Below, in pieces: positions 11,061-22,545 of a stretch of DNA of 64,000 nucleotides (within the stretch, counting starts at the first letter, position 1; every line of letters starts with the position of its first letter). The DNA is taken from assembly GCA_036435485.1 (NCBI GenBank), contig CM071600.1, positions 114,134,046-114,198,045 of the forward strand, in the 5' to 3' direction. The notes beneath the pieces were generated by a model. That model was not told where the DNA came from and searched no databases. It saw only the letters and a list, made by a program, of their open reading frames with translations. Source of the DNA: Saposhnikovia divaricata. Lineage: Eukaryota > Streptophyta > Magnoliopsida > Apiales > Apiaceae. The translations under genes and the position numbers were made by a program.

Positions 11061-11601
11061 TCCTTAGTCCCCAACGAGATCCAGAAAGATATCAAATGTC
11101 AGTAAATTGAATTGATTGATCAAAGCCATAATACTATTATTATCTCACTTTGAAATGACAGGTATATTTCCCGTATTTGTTCATTGAAGTGAAAAGGCGC
11201 AGCTAGTATCATGGATTATAAGGTGCGTAACTCTTCTGTCATTTAAGCTAATCATACCTGGACATAGGGTCTGGAGAGTGGGAATTTCATGCAGTTGTTA
11301 CCCTTAGTCCTTACTACAAGTTGATAGGCAACCTAATCTATGATCTGATGACGGGGAACGAAAAAGTTATCATATTTTCCTTTTTCGTTCCCCATCAATT
11401 GATATTTGATCATTTAATTTGTTGAGTTTATTTTCTGCAGATCCATTCAGTCTCTTAATTTGTTTTATATACTCTGTACTCGCATAGACTGAGCAGAAAA
11501 AAACTCTTTCTGAGGTAGGAAATACCAAACAACAACAAAAACATCTTTTAGAGAATTTTTTTTACAGATTATTCACAAGGGCTGATTGCTTCTATTAATA
11601 C
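11061..11601. other. 3' flank of the dead RLK, duplicated at 49300-49600
   Basis: Words such as ATCAAATGTC, AATTGATTG, CAAAGCCAT and GTTTGTTCACTG/TTTGTTCATTG occur in the same order near 11090-11190 and 49360-49460. Both therefore appear to descend from the spacer between a plus-strand and a minus-strand RLK. No coding feature is seen. A short inverted repeat, GGGGAACGAAAAAG and CTTTTTCGTTCCCC, lies at 11353-11393. Confidence 0.5.
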
Positions 11602-13820
11602 TCACTCTAATTCTGAAATATCTTTAATCTCGTTGGTAACCCTAGCAGGTGCTGCTGCGTATGCATTTCTTGAACTTGTTGAGCTAAACAGATTTGTAGG
11701 CATGGTGGGACAGTCCTCTCCTTGGAGCATTTGAACCACATGTTTCATGGACGGCCTGTCAGTTGGATGCCAATTCACACACCAAAGTCCCACAACTGTT
11801 GCTTTCTTTCTATCTTGCTATCGACGTCTTCCTCAATCAAGCTTCTCACCTCCCTCTTTTGCTCAAGCTGGCGGAATATCCCCTCTGGAAAATATACTTC
11901 GCTTGTATTTTCTGTTTCTACTGAAGTATGATTTTTTGCTCCAACCATTTCCAGCAACAACATCCCAAAGCTATAAACATCCGACTTGGATGATACTTTC
12001 CCAAAATTCCCAGAGAATACTTTTGGTGCAATATAGCCTATAATTCCCATAGCCACAGTCATAGAAACTAAGCTTTGGCCTTTAGTACACAACTTTGCTA
12101 AGCCAAAATTAGATATTTTTGGATTGAAATTTTGGTCTAACAAGATATTAGGAGGTTTAATATCGAAGTGGAGGATCCGTTGGGCGCACCCTTGGTGAAG
12201 ATACTCGATACCTTTGGCCAAGCCTAGAGTAATTTCTTCCATCTTCCAACCAAGGAATCCGTCATTGTGATTTTCTCTTGAAAAGACGTACCTATCAAGG
12301 GAACTGTTTGGTAGAAACTCATAGACAAGAGCTCGCCTACAGCCATCAGCGCAATATCCAACTAAGCGAACTACATTGACATGGTGGATTAAGCCCATAG
12401 TACTAACTTCATTTACAAAACCTCCCCCACTTCCTTCAAAATCAACCTTTCCATTAAGGACCTTAACCGCAACTACAACATCATTTGAAAGTTGTCCCTT
12501 GAACACTGAACCATAACCTCCTTCCCCTAATTTGACTTTAAAATGGCTGCTTATCTTTTTTATATCAGCATAAGAGTATCTTGTGGGCTTAAGAGCTTCG
12601 TAGTCCTCCAGAAACGTTGCAATCTTCTGCTGGAAATGTTTCTTTTGCTTGTGTAAGTGTATAGCATAACAAAAGGCTACAAGGAGAACTGATAGGACAA
12701 AGATCCCTCCGACTTCACATACAAATATGAAAAATGACTTGATAACACTAGGAAATACGATACTACATCCGCTCAAGTTGTCCCCAAAAAATGACAGTTT
12801 TAGTAAGAGCAGCAAGTTGATCCAAAGAATCTTACAAATTACGTACAGAATCTGTAAGAGTTACACTGCACACTTTTGGTAAATACTTATCTGTTTAAAA
12901 TTCTAATTTTTTGGCTTTTAAAAGCAAAAACATGATGATTTTCCTGGACAAGATTAAGTAAATGACAAGTTACCTGTTACCAGAAATATATTTGACCAGG
13001 GACCTGTAAATTAAAGCACCAACCTTAGTTCACGTGCAAAATAACTAGATATTTAAATTCTTTTATGGTTTGTATACAATTTTTCTGAAATTTCAGGATA
13101 GAATACACAAGGAAGAGGTGAACAACCTTTGGGAATCGGGGAGCACTGTGTGAGGGTAGTGCTGTTTGGTTTGAATTTGAAGTACTGTCCTTTGGTTTCG
13201 CAATCCCCACAATCAAGTTCAGACCAAGACAGTCCTCCCTTTAAAGTGGGACATGTGAAATGTCGTACAACTTGGTGCAAGATGTTAGGGGCACTTCCGT
13301 GGTTGTAGAGTGAGAGTAAACGGCATAGACTTGAGAACCATTAAGACTTACAAAAATTAGTGGAGTCCACTTCTTACTGGGCATTTGTACAAGGTATAAT
13401 CTTCCTGTTCCCTCAATGTAAAGGGTTTAAAGGAAGAATTGGACAAGTAGTAGTCATAGTGTGGTGTGAGTTTGGTGGAATTTGATGTAAAGTGGAGCTG
13501 CTGCGTTTTGTAGTCAGTGGAATCCACAGCAAGTGTGAGATATATATAGTCCGGAAATAGAGGTGTTGACCTGGTATTCCAAGTTCACCACCGGATATTA
13601 AGAATAAGAGTAATAACGAATATAAGCAGAGGTATTGCAACAAAGTTAATTCAAAGCCGAATAAGAGTAATAACGAATATAAGCAGAGGTATTGCAACAA
13701 AGTTAATTCAAAGCCAGTAGGAGAGCCACGGTGATCTCACTGCACCTGCTTGTCTTTATGCATACGGAAAGGGAATCGAATTTGGCTTCGTCGGTGGCAC
13801 CTTGTCACACTGCATTCATC
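11602..13820 (-). pseudogene. LRK10L: LRK10-like receptor kinase, pseudogene/pseudokinase (copy a)
   Basis: Paralogue of the intact gene at 50742-56262, in the same orientation. The ectodomain exon (about 13820-13127) keeps CSVTRC-type and GLSWSELDCGDC motifs, but its frame is broken and it carries a 57-bp tandem duplication. The signal-peptide region is missing upstream of about 13815. A 30-bp phase-1 mini-exon is at 13003-12974. The kinase exon (to 12700) has a membrane segment, GEGGYGSVFKG and VAVKVL. However, HFDIKPP replaces HFDIKPH, NFG replaces DFG, AMG replaces ARG, and APK replaces APE. A 1-nt frameshift near 11800 ends the frame early as QQLWDFGV. The remaining tail (GLWCVNWHPTDRPS) continues in another frame to 11602. 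Loss of the Mg-binding Asp plus a frameshift makes activity very unlikely. Confidence 0.85.
13603..13716. repeat. 57-bp tandem duplication in the dead RLK ectodomain
   Basis: Two adjacent copies of a 57-bp unit starting AATAAGAGTAATAACG, at 13603-13659 and 13660-13716. They are virtually identical, which implies a recent slippage event. The unit length is a multiple of three and is absent from the paralogue at 55473-56262. Confidence 0.9.
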
Positions 13821-14035
13821 TTCTCAAGAACTCTCTTGCATATGAATAACCTTTGTTTTCGATATATCACACAAGTAATTACCTACTTTATTGGTACATC
13901 AATCTATTAATTTTGACATATATATCAATACATATTTGAATTATTGTGGTTCCTTTTATATTGAATATAAGATTTTTTTTTTTTTTGAAAACGAATATAA
14001 GATTTTTGATACGAAATATTGTGCAAATTAATAAA

Positions 14036-15453
14036 TGATAGAGTGTATTTTATATATACTTTATAGGATTTTATTCCCGCATTTACGGTGCTTTTGCGAA
14101 TAATCGTGAGTATTTAATTAGTTTTTGATAAGTTTGTCGCAGGAAATTAAGAATTGCCAAGTTGGAAGGAGTTAAATGATTTTTAATGAATTTATGGAGA
14201 TTTTTAGCTCAAAAAGAAATTACTTTGGGAATTACGAGAAGAGAAGATGAATTTGTGGAGTGAAAATCAGGAAATCCAGGAGAGTTAAGGCACTATAGCG
14301 CAAGGTTTAGGCGCAATAGCGCGAAATTCCTCCTGACCAAGACATGCACGAACAGAAATTCCAGGAAGCAAGAGGTGCTATAGCGCGTTGCAAGGCGCTA
14401 CAGCGCAAGACCTCTACTGATTCCAGGCGCTATAGCGCAAGAAAGGAGCGCAGTAGCGCGACTCAGAAGCTGGCAGGCAGGAGGTGCGAGGCGCTATGGC
14501 GCGGTTCTGAGCGCTGTAGCGCGGCTTTGTGCGGGGAAATTAAAAACAGATTTTTAATACTTCTATTTCTATTCTAAATGTAAAATAACAGCTGGGCCTA
14601 ATTTATTTAGGGCAATTACTTAAGTCTTTTAGCACTATATAAACTCATCTAGGTTATTATTTTAGAAAGAGGGAAAAACACTATTCTATATATACAATTT
14701 TATACGCAGCTTTTATGGATTTTTCTGGAGAACTATTATTTTCTTTGAAGATTGAAGAATAAAGGTTTTTTTCTATATTCTTATAATTATGAGTTCTTCT
14801 ATTAATTCGTGTGTTTTGTTTTCTTCCTTAATTATGTGTAACTAAATATCTAATCTGAGGATTGGATAGTATTCCTTGGTATTCATGTGTGTTTAATTAT
14901 CTGTGATTTTCTTGCTTTGCTGATCTGTTATTGAGGGATTAACACAATTAGGGGCGTCATGAACCTTTGATTGGATTTTAGGGATTGTAATTACTTGGAA
15001 GAGGAGTTGCAATTTTAGTACACGATTTAGCAGACATAATTCAAGTATTTGATTGGAAGATTAATATGCAAATTGTGAGACTTATAATTCTTGGTGCTTA
15101 TTAGTTTATGATTGTACTTTGATTGTATCACGGAAGTGATAATTAAGGTGTAGTTGTAGACACTATATTGTATCTTGGAAGAGAACATAATAACCTTAGA
15201 AGAATTGTTTTCAGTAGAGTAAGAACGTAGATGTCATAGAGATATTGAATGTGCACTGAAACCAAGTGAAGAACCCCAGTTCTTGGATTGTTTTCCTTAT
15301 ATATTTTATTCTCGATTGATAATTAGTTTAATTTAGTCTATAAACAAACCAAATATTCTTCTACACTTCTAAATTGTGAGAGATAAGATACTTGAACTCG
15401 ATTTTACATATTAGTCCTTCCCTGCGAACGAACAAAAAAAAATACTTCTAACA
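14036..15453 (+). repeat. Athila 5' LTR
   Basis: 1418 bp, starting TGATAGAGTG and ending CTTCTAACA. It matches the 3' LTR with roughly twenty scattered substitutions by eye, so the insertion is not very recent. It contains a cluster of GCGCTATAGCGC-like palindromes at 14290-14525. A TATATAAAC box near 14635 and a TATATATAC near 14688 are plausible promoter elements. Confidence 0.93.
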
Positions 15454-15456
15454 AAT

Positions 15457-15474
15457 TGGCGCCGCTGTCGGGGA
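15457..15474 (+). promoter_or_regulatory. Athila primer binding site (tRNA-Asp type)
   Basis: TGGCGCCGCTGTCGGGGA begins three bases after the 5' LTR end and is the expected complement of a tRNA-Asp 3' end. It primes minus-strand DNA synthesis in this lineage. Confidence 0.85.
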
Positions 15475-15525
15475 AGGCAGTATATTTGAGTTTAGGTTAA
15501 TTGTTTCTTATTGTTTAGATTTTAA

Positions 15526-17045
15526 TTGGTTCCACAAGTTGTTTTGTTGGTGATTTTCAGGTGTATGCGACGTTCATCTTGCGCTAGAAAATTGGAATTT
15601 GACCCTGAAATCGAGCGTACTTTGAGAAAAATAAGAAAAGAGAAAGCTAAGATAGGAGAGCCGGAACCTCAAGTTGTTGTTAATGTTGATGAGACTTCTA
15701 TTTGGGACCATGAGACACCAAATCCTGCTAATTGCATGTACAAAACTCCAGAGATTGGTGCAGCCCAGTTCAACATTAATCCAAGCTTAATTCAGATGAT
15801 CAACAATCAAGCTTTTGAAGGAGACATTGAACTAGAGGACCCACACAGACATCTAGAGCGTTTCGTGCGGATGTGTGGCTCAATCAGAATCAATGGTGTT
15901 ACGAGTGATAAGATTCGTCTCCATATGTTTCCCTACTCTATTAAGGGAAGAGCTTTGGAATGGTTTCAACAACTTCCAGACACCGCGGTTGCTATATGGG
16001 AGAGTCTTTCTACTGCATTCTTGTCCAAATATTATCCTTCTGACAAGACGCAACAATTGAGGACTATGATTATGAGTTTTAAAGCACAACCGGGTGAAGG
16101 TCTATATCAGGCATGAGAGAGATTTAAGGCATTATTGAGGAAGTGTCCACATCACGGTTTGCAAGATTGGCAGATCATTATTACTTTTTATGGGGCCATG
16201 AATGCAGATATTCGTTTGAGTTTGGATGTGGCTGCTGGTGGAAATTTTAAGAAGGCACCAACTACACACGCTAAAGCACTCCTTGAGGAATTGGCATCTA
16301 ATAATTATTCATGGTCACCTAGTGGGACGAGCTCAGCAAAAGCAGCACAAGATTCTGAGATGATCAACATGCTGGCTCTTAAATTGGATACTCTAACTCA
16401 GGAGATGCGAGGATAAAGGGCAAATGTGAATGCTATTTCTTCACCTATGGAAGGGTATAATGATTATGGTGCTAGTCAAAACTCTTATGTGCAACAATTT
16501 CCAGAAGAAGCATCTTTTATTCAAGGAAGACAGCCGTGGCCTGTTCAGAATAACTCTTAGTACAATCCAAACCAAAGGCCAAACAACAATCCTTCTTACA
16601 GTGGTAATCATGCGGCTAATCCTTCCTATTCATTTCCAAGGTAGAATCAACCTCCTGGTTTTCAGTCACGACCACCGTATCAAGCACAACAGCAGTATCA
16701 ACCACCGCCAAAGAAAGAACCTGCTGATTGGGAGGTTGCACTAAATAAAATAATGCAAGGAACCTCTGGGGCATTGGCTAATATGGAATCAAGAATAGAT
16801 CAGATGACATCATCTCAAAAGATGCTAGAAACACAGATTGGACAAATTGCCTCCAAGATGGGTGTTCGTGAGCAAGGTTCTCTTCCAAGTCAACCGGACC
16901 AGAATGGTAAGGAACAATGCAAAGTAATTACTTTGAGGAGCGGAAAAGAGTTGCCCGAGGTTGAGGCTCTTGAGCCTAAAGAGAGGGATGCTGAAAAAGA
17001 AAATGAGATAGTAGAGATTGATGCAGAAAAGTCAAAAAAAAAATG
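15526..17045 (+). pseudogene. Athila gag, several premature stops
   Basis: Capsid-type retrotransposon gag. The readable product starts near MRRSSCARKLEF and contains the core motif ALEWFQQLPDTAVAIWESL. A Gln/Pro-rich region (QAQQQYQPPPKKEPADWE) and a coiled-coil segment (MESRIDQMTSSQKMLETQIG) follow. The frame is stopped at about 16114 (TGA), 16414 (TAA), 16558 (TAG) and 16642 (TAG), and slips in an A-run at 17036-17043. Most of the stops look like single C-to-T or G-to-A changes from CAG or TGG codons. No functional Gag can be made. Confidence 0.85.
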
Positions 17046-20000
17046 AAGAGAAGAAGGAAGAAGAACCAGAAAAGCCATATGTTCCTCCACCACCTTATGT
17101 TCCTCCTATTCCATTTCCACAGAGACTTCACAACAGGAAGTTAGAGAAGCAGTACGAGAAGTTCTTGACTATATTCCAGCAGTTGCATGTCAATATTCCT
17201 TTGGCTGAAGCTTTGAATCAAATGCCACTTTATGCTAAATTTCTTAAGGAGATGTTGACAAAGAAGAGGAAACTTGAGGATGCGGAAACCATTACTCTTA
17301 ATGCGGAATGCAGTGCAGTCATCCAAAAGGCCATTCCTCAGAAATTGAAAGATCCGGGAAGCTTTTCTTTGCCTTGCACTATTGGGAAGATGGAGAACAT
17401 GAAAGCCTTGTGTGATTTAGGGGCTAGTGTGAGTTTGATGCCATACTCAATTTGCAAACGGCTTGGTCTTGGGGAGCTTAAAAAGATACGGATTTCACTT
17501 CAGTTGGCGGATCGTTCTGTTAAGTATCCGTTGGGGGTCATTGAAGATGTGGTAGTCAAAGTGGATAAATTTGTCATACCTTGTGATTTTGTGGTGTTAG
17601 AGATGGATGAAGATGTCGAGATACCCATTATCTTGGGAAGGCCATTCTTGGCTACTGCTGGCACTACAATCGATGTTAAAGCTGGAAAATTGACATTGAA
17701 TGTTGGCGAGAACAAAGTGGAATTTGATCTGAACAAAGCAATGAAGATGCCTCCTTTTGGAGCAACTTGTTTTACCGTTGACATAGTGGATGATATTGTG
17801 CAGCTCGAAAATGAACACTTCGTGGGAGCAGAACGGGTGTTAGATGATGTAGTAGAAGAAGAAGCACTTGTTGTACGAGACACAGAAGTTGAGATGGCTT
17901 TTACACTTTCAGAGGCACCACAGGTTGAACTTAAACCTCTACCTGCTAATTTGAGGTATGCTTTTCTGGGTCCTAATGATACATATCCTGTGGTAGTTTC
18001 TTCTTTGCTTAGTGATGATGAGCTAGAAAAATTATTACATGTTCTTCGGCAATATAAATCAGCTATTGGTTGGACAATTCAAGATATCAAGGGAATTAGC
18101 CCTGCTCTTTGCATGCATAGAATTGCCTTAGAAGATAATCATAAGCCTGTGATTGAGGGACAAAGAAGATTGAATCCGAATTAGCAAGAGGTGGTGAAGA
18201 AAGAAATCACTAAGTTGCTTGATGCTGGTATCATATATTCGGTTCCACACAGTCAATGGGTTAGCCCTATTCATGTTGTGTCTAAGAAAGGTGGGATGAC
18301 TGTTGTACACAATGAGAAGAATGAATTAATTCCCACGAAAACAGTAACAGGTTAGAGAGTTTGCATTGATTATAGGAAGTTGAATAACGCTACTCGCAAA
18401 GATCACTTTCCCCTCCCATTCATTGATCAAATGCTCGAAAGGTTGGCGGGTAATGAGTATTACAACTTTCTGGATGGATTCTCGGGTTACTTTCAGATTT
18501 CTATTGCACCCGAAGATCAAGAGAAGACCACCTTTACTTGTCCTTATGGCACTTTTGCTTATCGGAGGCTTCCTTTTGGTTTGTGTAATGGTCCTTCGAC
18601 GTTTCAACGGCTTATGAACCACATATTCTCAGATTTTATAGGGAGAGACATGGAGGTCTTCATGGATGACTTCACGGTATATGGTTCTTCCTTTGAATTA
18701 TGTTTAGCTAGTTTGTCGAAGGTGTTGCAGAGATGTATGGAAACTAATCTTGTTCTTAATTGGGAGAAATGTCACTTTATGGTGAAGGAGGGCATTGTGC
18801 TTGGGCATAAAATCTCTAATAAAGGCATTGAGGTCGATAGAGCAAAAATTGAAGTTATTGAAAAATTGCCACCACCTTCATCTGTGAAAGGAATTCGAAG
18901 CTTTCTTGGTCATGCTGGTATTTATCGACGGTTCATCAAGGATTTCTCCAAGTTAGCTCGGCCTCTCTGCAATCTTCTCGAAAAGGATCGTGTCTTTGAC
19001 TTTGATGAAAGTTGTCTTGTTGCTTTTAACAGGCTGAAGAAGGAACTTACTTCTGCACCCATAGTTACATCGCCCGATTGGAGCTTGCCATTTGAGCTTA
19101 TGTGTGATGCAAGTGACTATGCTGTGGGTGTTGTTCTTGGGCAAAAGAAGGATAAGCGCATGCACGTGATAGCTTATGCAAGCAAGACTCTTGATGATGC
19201 ACAAATCAACTATTCCACTACGGAGAGCTACTCGTAGTGGTATTTGCACTTGATAAATTCAGATCCTACCTTGTTGGGTCTAAGGTGATTGTCTATTCGG
19301 ATCATGCTGCAATTCGTTTCTTGATGACAAAGAAGGATGCCAAGCCTCGTCTAGTTCGCTGGATTCTCTTACTCCAGGAATTTGATCTTGAGATTCGAGA
19401 TAAGAAGGGGTCCGAGAACTTGGTAGCTGATCATTTATCTAGGTTGGACCAAGGAGATGGAGAGGTAGGAGGTGAAAAACCTATCAATGATAAATTTCCG
19501 GAAGAGCAGCTTCTAGGTGTGTCCATGTCTACATCATGGTATGCAGATTTTGTGAACTACATTGTGGGAGGAGTTGTGCCGGATAATCTCTCTTATAACC
19601 AAAAGAAGAAATTCTTTGATGATGTAAAGCACTACTATTGGGAGGAACCGCTACTTTACAGGGAATGTGCTGATGGAATGTTTCGTAGATGCGTACCTCA
19701 TGATGAAGTTCCTCATATTTTCAGGCATTGTCATTCTCTAGAGTGTGGAGGTCATAACAGTAGTATGAAGACAGTGGCGAAAGTTTTGCAGTCAGGATTC
19801 TATTGGCCAACCATGCATCAAGATGCTAGAGACTTTGTGGCGAAATGTGATAGATGTCAACGAGTTGGAAATATTTCGAGGGGGAACGAGATGCCTTTAC
19901 AATCTATTCTTGAGGTGGAGATTTTCGATGTGTGGGGGATGGACTTCATGGGTCCATTTCCATCTTCTTATGGGAACCAGTATATTTTGGCGGGAGTTGA

Positions 20001-20829
20001 TTATGTCTCAAAATGGGTGGAAGCTATTGCGTCTCCTACTAACGATGCTAGAGTGGTGAAGAAGTTCCTAAAGAAGCATGTGTTCACTAGATTTGGAGTG
20101 CCAAGGGCTATTATCAATGATGGAGGTGCACACTTTTGCAATAAAGAGGTGGATGATCTCTTGAAAAAGTATGGTGTGACACAAAAGGTGGCAACTCCTT
20201 ATCATCCGCAAACAAGTGGACAAGTTGAGATTTCGAATCGTGAGCTGAAGTCAATTTTGGAGAAGACAGTGGCAGCGTCAAGAAAGGATTGGTCAACAAA
20301 GCTTGATGATGCACTTTGGGCATATAGGACGGCGTTTAAAACACCTATTGGAATGTCTCCATATAGGGTGATCTTTGGGAAGCCATGTCATTTGCCGGTG
20401 GAACTTCAGCATAAGGCATTTTGGGCGACAAGAAATTTGAATTTTAATCTAAAATCTGCGGGAGAGAAGCGTTTACTTCAACTTGGAGAGCTTGAGGAGA
20501 TTATGCTCCAATCTTATGAAAATGCTAGTATCTACAAGGAGAAGACTAAATTGTGGCATGACAAGCACATTCAGAAGAAGGAATTTGAGGTTGGGCAACA
20601 TGTTCTATTGTTTAATTCAAGACTCCGTTTATTCCCCGGAAAGCTCAGATCACGATGGTCCGGACCTTTTGAGATTGTGAAGGTCTATCCTAATGGGGTT
20701 TGTGAGATTACTAGAGAAGGGTCAGATGTATTCAAGGTGAACGGGCAGAGACTTAAGCCATACCTGCTTGGAGAAACAGTGGAGCGAGGAATGAGCATTC
20801 TTCACCTCCAAGACCCTATCATCAGTTGA
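17018..20829 (+). pseudogene. Athila pol: protease, RT, RNase H, integrase (broken)
   Basis: The protease region holds CDLGASVSLMPYS and ends ILGRPFLATAGTTID. The frame then has stops near 18182 and 18354 before the RT palm (DGFSGYFQI, PFGLCNGPSTFQ, VFMDDFTVYG). RNase H follows (LMCDASDYAVG), with a break at 19236 where the frame shifts by one. A long open stretch 19237-20829 carries the rest of RNase H and the integrase: zinc-binding-type HCHSLECGGH...CDRC, the DDE core GMDFMGPFPSSYGN, INDGGAHF, and a C-terminal GPFEIVKVYPNG. The order is canonical for Ty3. Stops and frameshifts make it non-functional as one polyprotein. Confidence 0.88.
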
Positions 20830-22545
20830 GAATCGACGTCGAGCTAATGACGTTAAACAAGCGCTTCGTGGGAGGCAACCCATGTATTGTGAGTATTTCC
20901 TTCTTTCTTATATATTGTATAATTCATTGTTTAGTGTGTCAATGAGGACATTGCCCCATTTAAGTGTGGGGAGGTGTTTTCATTAGTTGTAATTGTAAGT
21001 ATAAAAAAAAATTAATTTTTTTTTTTGAAAATTCCAAAAATAATTCTAGCCATGTGAAGATTACTTGCGTAAATGCACCCATGCATGCTGTTAGAAATCT
21101 TGTGTTTATGGATACTTTTGATTGAGAAGTGATATGTGATGTTCTTGTGCACACACATACACTAGCAAGTTGAAGCTAGTAGACTTATTGAATGTGGTAA
21201 GGGACTAGAATGACATGAATATGTGCAAGATAATTTGGTCTATATGCTTTGAGTACAAGTAGGTACATTAGAGAGACTTCTATTTGGGATTGATTGTGCT
21301 TTTACACACCAAGTGAGTTTTGAGCCTATATGCATATCTTTTGCATCTTATATTCTTTGCTTGAGTGTCCACTTGTTATTTGCATTGCTAGCACGTGTTT
21401 GAGGTCTTTCTTGAGATGCATGACATTAATTGATGACAACATGATAAAGGCAATAGGATAACCTATTATTTCCCATATTACCAAACCATTTATACATGAT
21501 CATTAGTTAACCCTTTGAGCCTAATCTTATTCTTTCGGTGACACACCACGTTACTTGCCATTATCCTTTTTAGTGTATTGGCCTTATATTTATCTTGAAC
21601 CCAAATTTTGGGTTATTGATGACCATAATTTTGGGGGAATATTGAGTTGGGTTGTGTGCTCGTTAGTCGAAATTTGTAAAATATCAACGGATCATTGTTC
21701 TTGCTTGTTATTAGCTCTATTAAAAAAAAAGAAGAAAAAAAAAGAAAATAAATAAATATGAGAGCATACTTATCTTTTGTGATCCTACTTTGATTCGGCT
21801 AATCAAGTTGTATATAAAGAAAAGTTCAAGTGTGGGGATGAAAGTATGGGAATTGATTTAATATCATTGTTGGGAACTAGCTTTTGACTTAACCTTCTTT
21901 GGCTTTACTTGACATACCTTGTCCCTAGCCCACGTTACAACCCTAATAAAAGACCCGTTGATTGTCATTGATGGTGTATGTTGTGTTGAGGGTTAGATTG
22001 ATACCACATGTAAAGCATGCTTATGATATTGTTGGAGTTGAGTGATATACTTACCCCCTTGTTTGGAGTGAATATCTATTGTGAGTGAATGGTGAGTTGT
22101 TGCTTTTGCATAGGAGATCCCAGGTTGCGTCTTGATGATGTGCTTTTGTGTGCTTAGCATATTTACCAACGATTTTTGTACTTGACATGGAATTCTATGA
22201 TGTTATTCATGTGATTTGAGTATGCTATGTGGATACTTGCACTTTAGACACCAAGGCATTGCGTATTCATTTTGATTCTTAAGTTGATATGGCATGAGAG
22301 GACTTTGTGTGTGTGGTGTTGTGTTGATGTGTGGTCTTTTGCATGAGCTAGATGAATTTTGTGGGTATATTCACTATAAATCCTCACGAGACCTTACTCG
22401 TCCACTAGCGCTACCTAGGGGTTTAAAGGACTTGTTGCATATGTCAAATGCAACCGTGATCACCTACGGAAGTGGTATTAGTTAGTAATGTAATTATTGT
22501 GTTAGTTTGCACGAGGACGCGCAAAGTGCCAAGTGTGGGGATATT
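20830..22545 (+). other. Athila 3' spacer without an env-like gene
   Basis: A 1.7-kb internal region between the integrase and the 3' LTR. Athila elements often carry an env-like ORF here. No frame longer than about 66 codons is present and none shows signal peptide plus membrane anchor. The motif GTGGGGAGG near 20967 and the terminal AAGTGTGGGG at 22531-22540 are polypurine tracts; the latter abuts the LTR. Confidence 0.7.

Noticed and set aside
14290..14525. CRISPR-like spaced repeats
   Set aside because: Short degenerate dyads with irregular spacing in a plant LTR; no cas genes, nuclear eukaryotic DNA.
14344..14577. 77-codon frame repeated at 22854-23087
   Set aside because: It lies in the Athila LTR and its arginine/cysteine-rich reading is the palindrome cluster. 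Identity of copies is due to the LTR.
17500..17883. 127-codon minus-strand serine/threonine-rich frame
   Set aside because: Antisense shadow of the Athila protease region.
20830..22545. Env-like gene of Athila
   Set aside because: No long frame, signal peptide or membrane anchor; only short frames and polypurine runs.
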